NCBI RefSeq assembly: GCF_000203815.1
Contig: NW_004457639.1
Span: 62,001 to 126,000 of the forward strand
Origin: Cavenderia fasciculata
Taxonomy: Eukaryota > Evosea > Eumycetozoa > Acytosteliales > Cavenderiaceae
Length of the DNA: 64,000 nt
Direction of reading: 5' to 3'
The position numbers were made by a program, and so were the translations under genes. Positions 22,471-33,724 of this stretch are shown here, piece by piece. The notes beneath the pieces are model-generated. The model had not been told where the DNA came from, searched no databases, and saw only the letters and a list, made by a program, of their open reading frames with translations. Within the stretch, counting starts at the first letter, position 1, and the number at the start of each line of letters is the position of its first letter.

Positions 22471-24525
22471 TTAGAGATAATTTTCCAAATGATTTGTTGA
22501 ATTTACATTATTATTTTGATTTTGTTGATGATTTGAAACAATAAATAATCTAGTATCTTTATCAAATTTAATTTTTGTTGGATGAGGACATAGTTTGTAG
22601 AGTAGATCAAGTTTGTCATGATGAGGAGATACCCAATCATCTTTTAGCAGACCACCAGTATCACCACTGTTTGGATTAAGACACCAATAAAAAGAGTCTG
22701 TTGAACCAATCTTTTGAAGATACGCTACAAAACTATCCATCCACAATCGATCAAGATGATCTAGGTATCTACCACCCCATTCACCAACCACTACTGCTCG
22801 ACCGGTTGAACTGGGTAATAGACCAAAATTGACATCCCAATGACCTGTCATATTGGCTGGGAAATTTGATGCATTAAAATGAGCATGTTTAACTACACTT
22901 GGTCCATAACAATGTGGACTATAAACAAATTTATCATTCAATGGTAATTGAACAGTTGAATTTCCTACTTCTCCAAATGAAACCAAATTATTTTGACCGT
23001 GATTATTATGATTTTGATTTCTACCTTCAGATTCAAAACTTTCACCCCAACAACATTGCATTTGTGAATGTTGTTGACTTGGTACACCTTGACCAAATAT
23101 TAACCAACGATTACCACCATGATTTTGAATGTATGATCCAATTCGATTGATTGCCTTGTCCCAATCAGTCAATGGATTACCACTGTTCCAAGTTGCTGAA
23201 AATGGTTCATTCTTTAAATCTACTCCAATTACATTCCATGTATTACCATATCTAATGGTCAATATATTCCAAGCTTTCAAAGTATCTTGTTCACTATAAA
23301 GATTATTATACCAAAGACCATCATGTAATCTATCGTTTGGACCAAAAGAATGAAGATCCAACAAGATAAACATGCCTCTTTCACCTGCGGCTTCAATGAT
23401 GATATCGAGTACAGAGAGAGCACGCAGTCCATGCATATCTGTATTCATAGATTGAGTGATTGATATTGAAGTTGGGAATGGATCTTTTAGAACCATTTCC
23501 AGTGAAAATGGGATACGAATTGCATTGAAATGATGTTGTGCCATGAAATCAATATACTCTCTATAATCTCTTTGCCAAAGTCCATGTACGACAGATGTTT
23601 CAGTCTCACATCCAAACCAATTAATTCCTTTTAGACGTAATTGTTGATCGTTGATCCAAAGACATCCATCCTTTGATGCAAAATATAATTCAGAGTATTT
23701 GGTTTCAGTCATCTTGTTGTTCTTGTTGAATAAAATACCTCCAGATTTTTTAAGTTTTGATGATACTCCACCTCTTGGACTGGTTGATTTCATCAATGGT
23801 GAAGAAACGTTTGGTGAATGTATTGATGCTCTTCTATTTGTAGAAGTTGTAGAAGTAGAAGTGGTAGGATTATTATTATTATGATGATGATTATTATGAT
23901 GACTATGATGACTGTGATGAGTTGCTGATCTTTCACGACTAGTTTCTTGTCTTTGTTTTAGGTATCGTTCTTTTTGTAATTGTTTATAATCTGTTAATTG
24001 ATCATCAAATGCTGGTGAATCAATCACTTGAGATTTTGGTCTAGTACAAGTAGTCGTTGAAGTAGTAGAGGTCAAAGGTGTATGAGGTAATGGTTTACTT
24101 TGTTGATCAACTATAACTGGAGCAATTACAACTGCAGGTGCAGTAGGAATAGTAGTATTGGTAGTAGTTGTTGTTGTTGTTGTTGTTGGAATGGTAGGAT
24201 ATAAATTTTGAACCAATGATATTTGTTGTTGTTGTTGTTGTTGTTGTTGTAATTTATCGATATCACTGGATGTAGGATTGATTATTGGCACAACTGGTGT
24301 AGCTCCGTTGTTTGATGGTGGTATGACTATTTGGTTGGGAGAAGACGATGTCGAAGAAGCAGCAGCAGGACCAGTTAAAAGAGGAGATATGTATGGTTGA
24401 TGGAATACACTATTTGCCTTGTTACGTTCGTACTCTTTTTGTTGTTTCTTTCGCAAATGTCTTAGTCTTCTCCTTCTAATCTTGTTTCTAATCCTTTTAA
24501 ATAATTTGTTTATTGGATTAACCAT
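22471..24525 (-). CDS. Glycoside hydrolase family 5 (cellulase-like) protein with a basic N-terminus
   Basis: An intronless gene of 684 residues. The catalytic domain spans about residues 275-660. It shows GINWFGCETE, RIPFSLE, ILLDLHSF, the acid/base glutamate in DLKNEP (about E440) and the nucleophile in VVVGEWGG (about E582), followed by FYWCLNPNSGDTGG. These are hallmarks of GH5 beta-glucanases/cellulases. The first 40 residues are strongly basic (RIRNKIRRRRLRHLRKKQQ) and there is no signal peptide or membrane helix, which is odd for a family whose members are usually secreted. A 230-residue Gln/Thr/Ser/His-rich linker precedes the enzyme. A secreted start might lie in an unseen upstream exon. 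The substrate is unknown. Confidence 0.88.
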   Translation of the reverse strand: MVNPINKLFKRIRNKIRRRRLRHLRKKQQKEYERNKANSVFHQPYISPLLTGPAAASSTSSSPNQIVIPPSNNGATPVVPIINPTSSDIDKLQQQQQQQQQISLVQNLYPTIPTTTTTTTTTNTTIPTAPAVVIAPVIVDQQSKPLPHTPLTSTTSTTTCTRPKSQVIDSPAFDDQLTDYKQLQKERYLKQRQETSRERSATHHSHHSHHNNHHHNNNNPTTSTSTTSTNRRASIHSPNVSSPLMKSTSPRGGVSSKLKKSGGILFNKNNKMTETKYSELYFASKDGCLWINDQQLRLKGINWFGCETETSVVHGLWQRDYREYIDFMAQHHFNAIRIPFSLEMVLKDPFPTSISITQSMNTDMHGLRALSVLDIIIEAAGERGMFILLDLHSFGPNDRLHDGLWYNNLYSEQDTLKAWNILTIRYGNTWNVIGVDLKNEPFSATWNSGNPLTDWDKAINRIGSYIQNHGGNRWLIFGQGVPSQQHSQMQCCWGESFESEGRNQNHNNHGQNNLVSFGEVGNSTVQLPLNDKFVYSPHCYGPSVVKHAHFNASNFPANMTGHWDVNFGLLPSSTGRAVVVGEWGGRYLDHLDRLWMDSFVAYLQKIGSTDSFYWCLNPNSGDTGGLLKDDWVSPHHDKLDLLYKLCPHPTKIKFDKDTRLFIVSNHQQNQNNNVNSTNHLENYL

Positions 24526-26059
24526 TCGACGAGATTGAAAGAGAAAGAAGAATATTAATGAAAGAAAGAAAGAAAGAAAGAAGAAGAAATAATATTAAAT
24601 ATTATTATTAATTATCATCATGAATAAACCAACACAGAGAGTAGTTTGAAAAAGTTAGTAGTTAATATGTTGATAGAAAGAGAGAGAGAGAGAGAGAGTG
24701 TGTGTGAGAGAGTGTCAATCACCTTATCCATCATATATACACACACTCACACACAATCACACTCGATTATTAATATTATTATCATTACTGCCAATATAAT
24801 TAAATGAGGGGTCATCAAAAGGGTTGGCAGTAACAATAAAAAAAATGATTAATAAAAAAAAGTTTTTTTAATGATTCTTTTACCAAACCAACAACTTTTA
24901 AATAATATTTCATTATTTAAAATTAATTTACCAAATTACACATAAATCTCAATTTGTGCATGATGAATTCATCCTCGACCACACACACAAGTTAATATTA
25001 CTATTTGCGGATCGTATGACAGGTCTCTCTTTATAATTATTGGTTTTTTTTTTTTAATTAAAAGAAATGGGCGATGATCAAAAGACACCACATGTACCTG
25101 GAGGTTCGGTGATCACAACTCTTTTTATCGATGTGGTGTCTTTTGTTGCGTTCGCTCGAGAGAGAGATGTTGAATTGATATCGAGGAACCTTTTGTTGAT
25201 CAATCAAATAGATAGACAAAGTTCTCACGCGACAGACACACTCAAGATGATGATGGGTACTCGTCCAACAAGGTTGGTTCACTTGTCAATCGACACACCA
25301 TGCTAAATGAGCCCACCTACCTACCTTGGCTCTATTTGTTGATAATGGGCAAGTAGAAAAAGAGAAAAAGAGGATAGGATCCTTGCTTTCATTTTGGTAA
25401 TATCAAGAAAGGAGAGAAGAGACAGAGAGACAGAGAGAGATGATGAAGAATCACTCTTATTAAAAGAAAGAACCCTGTTTCTTTTTGTTTATTAACTTTC
25501 ATCAAATATAGATATATATAAATATTAATATTTATACACATTACATATTTCATCATCATCAAACATTCAATTCAATAATCAGCCTCTCATTTCAACAAAC
25601 AACCAACTTTTGTGTGTGAATTGTGTGACTTGACTGTCCAAATCGGCTGGTGGGGTGTGAACATTCGTTCCTCGGTTGGCTGATTTTCTTCACTTTTGGG
25701 GTGTGTTGTGATTTTATCAATACTTATCCATCAATCCATCATCTATCCATACTATCATCCAATCGTTGATTTTTGTAGTGGTGGTGATTTTCAAGGTATT
25801 ACCAAAGCCGGATTGACCAAATTGTATTTCACAATCAAAACAAAAAACCATCATCATCAACAACAACAACATCAATAATTTAAAAATCTTAATCTTAATC
25901 TCCAACTTCAACCTTTTAAGAGTTTTTACAACCAATCAAATTTGATTGTTTAATATTATTATTAATCAAATAGTTACACAGGACCAAAAAAAAAAAAACC
26001 TTTTTTAATTATTTAAAAAGTTTATTTTAAATAATTAATTGTACATATAAATATTTAAA
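24526..26059. other. Long divergent intergenic region with a perfect hairpin and one short ORF
   Basis: 1.5 kb separates the GH5 gene from the membrane-protein gene. It holds (GAAA)n and (GA/GT)n runs near 24555-24720, T tracts and a perfect inverted repeat at 25080-25144 (separate entry). An ORF of 79 codons (25067-25306) begins MGDDQKTPHVPGG after a T tract and an AAAGAAATGG context. No family is recognised and it overlaps the hairpin, so I do not call it a gene. Confidence 0.4.
25080..25144. repeat. Perfect 14-bp inverted repeat (hairpin, 37-bp loop)
   Basis: AAAAGACACCACAT at 25080-25093 is the exact reverse complement of ATGTGGTGTCTTTT at 25131-25144. It could be a structured RNA, a protein-binding palindrome or a chance event in an intergenic region. 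The short ORF starting at 25067 runs through it. Confidence 0.6.
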
Positions 26060-28059
26060 ATGTCATTTTTATCATCTTCATTATCATCAATGACATCATT
26101 TTCTTCTTCATTTTCTTTATCAAAAAGTTTACATAATTTATTTAATCAAAATAATCAAAATAATAATAATTCACCAAAATTAAATATTATTAATAATGAA
26201 AAAGTGGTACCATGGAAATATTCAGATACACCATTAGAAAATGGTATTGGATCTATTGAAATGGAACATATACAATTATCATCATATAAATTAAATGCTT
26301 CCAAAGATTTGGTATCAAGTGGTCAATTAATGATTGGTACTACACCAATTGAAAGTTTGGATATTGGTGGAAATGACGGAGGTGATGGTAGAGGAGAAGA
26401 AAAGAAAATTGAATCAACATTATATTCCTGTGAAAAGAACGGATGGCAAGGTTGGAAGACCATTCGAATCATTGGTGAAAGATATGTATTTGGACTAATT
26501 GTCACAATCTCAGTTTCCATTTTAATATTTATAATGAGTAGTTTAAAATGGTCTGGTGATGCAAAAGATTCTTCTGGTTATTTAAATAGATTAAATTATT
26601 CTATATTTTTTATTTGTTCAATGGTAAGAAGTAAAAAATATTAATAATAATAATAATAATAAGAAACAAACAAAATAATTTACTTTTTTAATTTTTTACT
26701 TTTATTTTTTTAGATGTTTTTTGGAACCATTTATATTTCTTTGGGATTTTGTGCATCATATTCATTTTCAGTTTTAAAGAAATCGGGTGTATTATATTAT
26801 GTATCAACGCTATCTGTATTTATTATTATATTTTACGCAGTATTGACATACAAGGAGGTTGATTTCTGGTACTATTATATTGATGCATTGGGTGTAGTTG
26901 CACTATTTGTTATTGGACAAGTTTTGTTTTCCTATCAAGTATCGGCAACACTATTAAAAGAGGGTCAAGAAACAACACAAACAAAAAATCAATTACCACC
27001 AACTCCAGACATGGTTGGTGTACAACAATCATCTCGACCATCACCACCAATTTCCATTTCAAAATCCAAACCAAAGGAAAAGTCAGAAAAGAGAAAAGCA
27101 GTCATGATTGCATTCAATTATACTGCACCCGATGTAGTAGTCACCATCTTTTCCGTATTCTATATGTTTTTCCTTTTACCAATCTATTTTTCAATCGATA
27201 ATCCAATCATTCGTTTGGGTTGGAGATTACTCGTCCATCCATTATATTGGGCTCTCATCATTGCCATTGCAAGACAATTTTTAACAAAAGATATTTCTAC
27301 AAATGATATTTTATTAAATAGTAATATTGTATTGTATGTATAAATCAAAACAAATGAATAATTATAATTTAATAATAATATTAATTTTCTTTTCTTTTTT
27401 CTTTTTTTTTTAGACATACATTTTTTCATAGTCATACATTGGGAAAAATATTTGTATTTACATTAAATGATGAAGGATGGTCAGGATTAACAGAGATTGC
27501 AATGATTGTATCAGCGGTAGAAGATATTATTATTCGATGTGTATCTTTAAAACGTGATGAATTTATTATTGGATTATTTTATGGTCGTGAAGCTGCAAGA
27601 CAAAGTGTCTATTTACAACAAAATCTACAACTGAGAGCAGCCATTTTAAATATTCAAGTGGCACTTGAATTCTCTGGTCTCATTACAGCACCTCTATTTA
27701 TTTATCTTTTCCAACAACACCGCTTAGTTTTCCACTTTTTCGATGGTGGTGATATCGTTGTAACTACTCTAATCTATCAAACAATACTTAGTCTTGGTTT
27801 GGATCTAATATCAGAACTGTTATCTACCTATGTCGAATGTAGATTCTTTCATCTTCCAATATCATTTACATGGGAGTGGATGAAGGGAAACAAATGGTTT
27901 TTGGCTTGGTTGACCTATGGTGCTCTGACAATGGGTCTTTTAGGTATGATCTGGTTATGTTGTCGTACTCCAAGAGCTATACTATGTACAAAAAATGATA
28001 TTTGTTCTTGTAATGCTATCATTGCTAGTACTTTACCTTCTTGGTGTAATCAAGATTAA
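26060..28059 (+). CDS. Polytopic membrane protein, about nine helices, family not recognised
   Basis: Exons: 26060-26623, 26714-27333 and 27414-28059 (609 residues). Intron donors are GTAAGA and GTATGT. The first 135 residues are Ser/Asn-rich and probably cytosolic. Hydrophobic segments follow, for example FGLIVTISVSILIFIMSSL, VLYYVSTLSVFIIIFYAVL, ALGVVALFVIGQVLF, VVVTIFSVFYMFFLLPIYF, VVTTLIYQTILSLGLDLI and WLTYGALTMGLLGMIWL. A charged Pro/Ser/Lys loop lies in the middle (about residues 280-320). The last 25 residues are Cys-rich. I cannot name the family; a dictyostelid-specific membrane protein is possible. The next gene begins only 139 bp downstream. Confidence 0.75.
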
Positions 28060-28198
28060 TTTAAATTAAATTAATAATTGTAAATAATAAATAATAAATA
28101 AATATTTGTAAAAAAAAAACGAACGATTCAAGGTCAGATGATTCAAAATTAATTAAACTCACCTAGATTTATTTGTTTGTTTGTTTGTTTGTAATAAC

Positions 28199-29571
28199 AT
28201 GTTACAATTTAGAAATAATAGATTATTATCTATTATAAACAAGTCTACATTATCTTCTTCATCATATACTTCATCTATATTTAGTTATTGTACATGTTCA
28301 AGTAAAAAACAACAACAAACAAATGATGATAGTACAACTATTACTTCTACTACATCATTAAAGACAAAAAAGAATTTAATAGGATTATCAAAAGAAGAGA
28401 TTGAAACACAATTTGAAACATTGGGATTAGAGAAATATAGAGCAAAACAAGTATGGAAATGGATATATAACAAGGGTACAAAGAATATAGATCATATCGA
28501 TAATCTATCGAAAAAACATCGTGATATACTGTCGGAAGTGTACAATATCGATCATGGAGTGGTAAACAAGGATAGTCTTTCAATTGATGGAACGAGAAAG
28601 CTTTTGGTTGAATTTAAAGGTGACGAGGTTGAAACTGTATTCATCCCCGAAAGAAATAGAGGTACTCTATGTATATCTAGTCAAGTTGGTTGTACGTTTC
28701 AATGTACTTTTTGTCATACCGGTACACAGAAATTGGTTAGAAACTTAACGGCTGGTGAAATTGTCTCTCAAGTATTTACTGCTAGATCATTAATGCATGA
28801 TTTTGGTCCAACTACTAATAAAAGATTATTAACAAATGTTGTTTTAATGGGTCAAGGTAACAGAAAAAATAAAAGAAAGATAATGAATAACTTAATTAAT
28901 ATTTCTTTCTTTCTTTCTTTCTTTTTCTAGGGGAACCATTATATAATTATAGAAATGTATCAAAAGCATTAAAAATATTAACAGATGGTGAAGGAATTTC
29001 AATATCAAAATCAAAAATAACTCTTTCGACATCAGGAGTGGTTCCATTGATCGAGAGACTTGGGCAAGATTTCCCTGGTATTGGATTAGCTATTTCATTA
29101 CATGCTAGTAATAACAAAACACGTTCAGAGATTGTACCAATCAATCAACAATGGCCAATTGAGGAATTGGTACAAGCATGTATCAATTTTACACAAAAAT
29201 ATACAAAAGATCGTATCACTATTGAATATGTCATGCTCAAAGGTATTAATGACGCCAAACAAGATGCATACAATTTAATACAATTGGCAAGTCAGTTTCC
29301 ATCTTTGATCAATCTCATCCCTTTCAATCCATGGCCAGGTACTATTTACGAGTGTACTCCAATCGATCAAATAGAATCATTTGCTAGAATTTTAGAAAGA
29401 GGTGGACTTAAAGTAACCGTTCGCCAGCCACGTGGCACCGATATTCTAGCCGCATGCGGTCAACTTGTTAGTTCAAGCCAGAAAAAGAAAGGTATAATCA
29501 TTCCAGAACAAGAAGGAGAAGTTATTAAAAAAGATTTACCTTTAAAATCTTCTTATTTAAATAATGTATAA
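28199..29571 (+). CDS. RlmN-type radical SAM RNA methyltransferase, probably mitochondrial
   Basis: Exons 28199-28856 and 28931-29571 (432 residues). The iron-sulfur motif C-x3-C-x2-C is CTFQCTFC. Other RlmN/Cfr blocks are RYRAKQ-like EKYRAKQVWKWIY, NVVLMGQGEPLYNY (spanning the splice), LSTSGVVP, LAISLHASN, EYVMLKGIND, LIPFNPWPG and the C-terminal TVRQPRGTDILAACGQL with the conserved cysteine. Bacterial RlmN makes 2-methyladenosine in 23S rRNA (A2503) and in tRNA (family knowledge). The start at 28199 gives MLQFRNNRLLSIINKSTLSS, rich in Arg, Ser and hydrophobic residues and without acids, so import into mitochondria is inferred. The GT donor in GGT and the acceptor CTAG restore MGQGEPL, which confirms the intron. 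Confidence 0.93.
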
Positions 29572-29805
29572 AAAATAAAATAAACATATTTAATATTATA
29601 TAATGTTCAAAGATATAAAGAAATATATATATTACTTATTATTTGTTTGTTTGTTTGTTTGTTTGTTTTGTGAAAAAAAAATAAAAGAAAAAAATCAAAA
29701 AAAAACAATTTTCGAACGGTTTTTGATCAATGCATCACTCTTTCTTGCTTTCATTTTCCCTTTTATTACTTTAAGTTTGATATATTAGATAAATACTAAA
29801 CAAAG

Positions 29806-30806
29806 ATGTCAGCTATGGAGAATAATGATGAAGAATTAAATAACTTCTTTGCCAAAAAGGACAAGACAAAGACTAAAAAGGTCACCAAGATCATTTCACC
29901 AGCTGCTGCTGTTGCTCAAGCTCCAGTAGTCTCTTCACCAGCACCATCAACCACCTCCCCTACTACTACCACCACCTCTACAGCTACACCAACCTCTCTT
30001 TCACAATCAAACGAGTCAACTCCAACCACCACTTCACCAACTTTACAATCTTCTTCTGGCTCTGTCGTTGGAGTCAAACAACCAAAGACACTTGTAGATT
30101 TATCTCAAACTAGATCAAAGTAAGAATAGGAGAGAAACGGAAAAAGGATGATTAGAAAAGAGAAAAGAGGAAGAAGAGTTCAAAACACACAGAGACGACA
30201 AAAATACTTACCACACATTCATTCATTCATTCGTTCGTTCGTTTATACGTTTAGAGATCAATCTTCACCAACTACCATTTCAGAGATTAAAGAAATTAAG
30301 AATGAAGTTCCACGTATGTTGTTGTTGTATAAATATATTATATATCTATATTCTATATAGGTTACTTACTTTTATTTTATTTATTTATATATCTAAATTT
30401 AGATATCCCAGTTAACATGAGATGGGCCGAAAAGTCAAACGAAAATACTCAAACTTCTACTTCTACCTCTTCTTCAACTAAATCTAGCAAACAATATCCA
30501 TCATTAACTTTATCAAAGTATGAATATAATATAGAAAAAGAGAATCTATCCATGATCATCTATCTAATGTTATCTTTTTTAATTTTTTATAGGGACGAGA
30601 AACCAAAGAAGGAATCAAGTGATGATAAATACATTGGACAAGACAAGGAACAAATTCAAGATGATGAAAGAACCGAGGAACAAGTTCCAGCTGCCAAGAG
30701 CTCCAAAAAGAAGCAACAACAACAACAAAAACCAAAGAAAAAGACAAAGGAAGATTTGGAAATTGAACAATTAATGGCTCAAGCTGGTTTGGGTAAAAAG
30801 AAGTAA
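29806..30806 (+). CDS. CDV3-like protein
   Basis: Exons: 29806-30119, 30255-30313, 30403-30517 and 30593-30806 (233 residues). The N-terminal ELNNFFAKKDKTKTKK matches the LDNFFAKRDKKKKK start of animal CDV3 proteins. The middle SK-QYPSLTLSK region recalls their FPSL motif. The C-terminus is Lys-rich (QKPKKKTKEDLEIEQLM, then GLGKKK). CDV3 is a small, mostly disordered cytoplasmic protein of unclear role. All three introns are GT-AG (GTAAGA, GTATGT, GTATGA). Exon 2 has only 59 nt. Homology rests on short motifs, so it is a moderate call. Confidence 0.6.
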
Positions 30807-30899
30807 ACAATGAAACAACAACAACAACAACAAAACGATCAATTATTTTTAATTAAATAATATATATATATTATAAAAAAAATCCTCATTTTATTTTTT

Positions 30900-33235
30900 T
30901 TAAAAATGATTAAATATAATTAATATTTGATCTTTTACAGTATTCCATTCCATAGATTTTGTTTTGATAAATAATTTCTCCAACAATATAAATAATTTGG
31001 AATAGAATTTAGTGGTTGCCATAGTGATTTGAATGGGAATGGTTAAAGAATCATTTAACATTAATTCTTTACCAATATGATTACCAATAACTGTAATGAA
31101 AATGATAAATGCATCAACCAATCCATACCATTTATAAAATGAAGTTGTATTTTTGTTTAATTTGTTGACGGCATTGTGATAAAGTGTTTTACCACTCTCC
31201 AAATATGAATCTACCAATTTAATTAACCATCCAATGATTTTACGTATTGATTGAATATGATTTGAATATTTAATTGTTGGATAAAGATAAAAAAGATTAT
31301 TATCATTTAATATTATTAATTTATCTTGTTCTTTTTCAAATATTGGATCAAGTAAAGAATCCAATTTTCTATTTCCAATATATTCATAGAGGATTTTAAT
31401 TTCTTGATTTGTTTCTTGTTCCAAATCTTGTTCATTTTTTAAATGTTTACATTGGTTTTCCAAATTTTCTTTAAATTCTTTTAATTGATTTATATTTTGA
31501 TTTAATTGTTCCATCTTTAATTTTCCAATTGAAATTGTATTAAATAATGAAACTATTGTCGTAGTAGTAGTAGTTTCTTTTTCCTCTTTTTCTTTTTCTT
31601 CTTTATATTTTTTTTTGATTAATTTTAAAGAAATTAAATCGATTGTATGAATTGTAAAATTTAAAATAAATGAAGAAATGGATTTAATATCAACTTCACC
31701 ATGTGATAATTTATCTCTAATTCTTGGTCCATCTGGATAAATAAATAAATCCAATAAACTTGCAATAATTTCATCTCCCAACGTTTTAATTAATTGATTA
31801 TCTATATCTTGTTTCTCTGACTCTAGCTTTTCATTATTACTATTATCTTTAAATTTTGGATTATCATATTTATAATAAACTGATGATGTTGTATTATCTT
31901 TTTGATCAATGATAATTGTCTTTTGTAATTGTTCATTTGATAATGATAATTGTTCAGACATGAAAATATCCAATGTTGTATAATAACTTTTATAATCTGC
32001 CACTAGAAATTGATCAGACAAACCATTTGTCTCTACAAACAAACATCTAATAGAATGTTCCAATTGTGGTAACAATGTCACCAATGAATAATATCGATCC
32101 AAATCATAATAATTAAATCCAATCTTCCATAATTCTTCTCTACCATTAATTATAAATTTACTCTCTTTTAATCTATTAAATATTTCCTTTAATTCAAACT
32201 CTAAAAAAAATAGAAAAGAAGTAAGTAGCAAGTAATAATTATTCTTTTTCTTTTTCTTTTTCTTACTATTATAATCTTTAAATTTATAAATTAAATGTTG
32301 ATATTTTTGATTATAATTTACAGTTTTAAATAATTGATTATTATTATCTATATTTAAAGATTCAAGATTTGTTGAATGATTTAAAAGAGTTTGTTTAAAT
32401 TTTAAAATGATTGAATGAAAAAGAGATAATAAAAAGATGATCAAGGATGAATCCAATTCGGTTGGTGACATGAAACCATGCCAGAGTACATTTCGTAGAT
32501 TCATTCCAATAGGTGGACCAATGATAACTTTTAGTATGGTTACCAACTCGACACCAATTACAAACTCTAAATTTTCATCAACCAATAAATCTCGTAACAT
32601 TCTACCAGGTATCAATGGTTGAACCAATGTTGGATTTTCCTTTTTTCTAATGAACCAACCATATGTTATCAATCGATTAATCAATCTTTCATAGATTGAT
32701 AGAAATACTAAACTTTCAATATATAATAATTCTGATTTTGATTCAAATTCAGATTCTTGTTGTTTAATAATATTTGAAAATGATAATAAATTCTTTTCAA
32801 CTTGTTCAACCTAAATTATTATGTAATAAATATGTTAAAAAGATATCACTCTCTCATTTCTTCTCTATTATTACATACATTATCAAATAATAAATAATAG
32901 TGAAAAGAAGATTCATTATTATCTGATTGATCAAGTTGATATAATGTTGTTTGGTGAGATGGTGACAATTGTTTAGCATAGTATCGTACGAGGTGGGATG
33001 TATACAAATAAGTTTCGAGTAGATTGGTTTGCACATGTTCATGTTCTTGGCCAAAATGTTTGTATATATGTTGAACCATTGCATCAGCAAGATGAGGAGA
33101 AGGAGAAAGTTGTTGTTGTTGTTGTTTTGAACCACCACCTATTATTTCTTTTGTACAACAACAAGATTGAATATCAAACTCCTGTTTGAATAATATATCT
33201 TTAACATTCTTTGACAAATAAGATTCAATTGTCAT
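30900..33235 (-). CDS. ERMARD-like (DUF4209) protein
   Basis: Exons (complement): 32879-33235, 32267-32810 and 30900-32200 (733 residues). The most conserved block is IIGPPIGMNLRNVLWHGF (about residues 210-228), which I recognise as the core of the DUF4209/ERMARD family (ER membrane-associated RNA degradation proteins). A second, similar LRDKLSHGEV-like block, GPRIRDKLSHGE, lies further on, as expected for a duplicated domain. The start at 33235 gives MTIESYLSKNVKDILF. The C-terminal part is helical, with hydrophobic stretches. The second intron (32201-32266) is 66 nt with no stop in frame, so retaining it would add 22 Lys-rich residues. Function in amoebae is unknown. The assignment depends mainly on one motif. 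Confidence 0.6.
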
Positions 33236-33406
33236 TGTTTTATCGTCTAAACACAAATGAAAGATTAGTTGTCACAACTTTAGATATATATTGACGAATC
33301 GAAAAGAGAGAAAATGAAAAGAAAGAAATAGATTAGAGAGTGAGTGGTTTGACAACAATCAATTTACAATCTATTGTTTAAAAATTAAACAACAACAATA
33401 ATATTA

Positions 33407-33437
<31 letters not shown>

Positions 33438-33724
33438 GTTCAAAACACAATATCGTTATAATATGTATTTAGATGATATTAATAATTTTGATCTTTCTAA
33501 AATCCAAACATGAGCACTCATTTTTTAATCTAAAAGATACAAACAAAGACGTAATAAATAAATAAATATTACTCTTAACCCAAGGTATAATCAACAAATA
33601 GGGAATGGATTTAAATAAGAACTAAAAAAAATAATAATAATATATTTATATATAATATAATTATAATTTATAAATTTAAATTTATCTTTTTTTGTTTCTT
33701 TGGTGACACATTAAAAAACATACA
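33236..33724. promoter_or_regulatory. Divergent promoter region, ERMARD-like and acyltransferase genes
   Basis: This 489-bp AT-rich stretch contains a (TTA)n run (33400-33435) and A/T-rich sequence before each start. No gene or structured element is evident. Confidence 0.4.

Noticed and set aside
25067-25306. 79-codon ORF starting MGDDQKTPHVPGG
   Set aside because: It has a good start context, but no family, no splice extension, and an overlap with a perfect inverted repeat. Not enough to call a gene.
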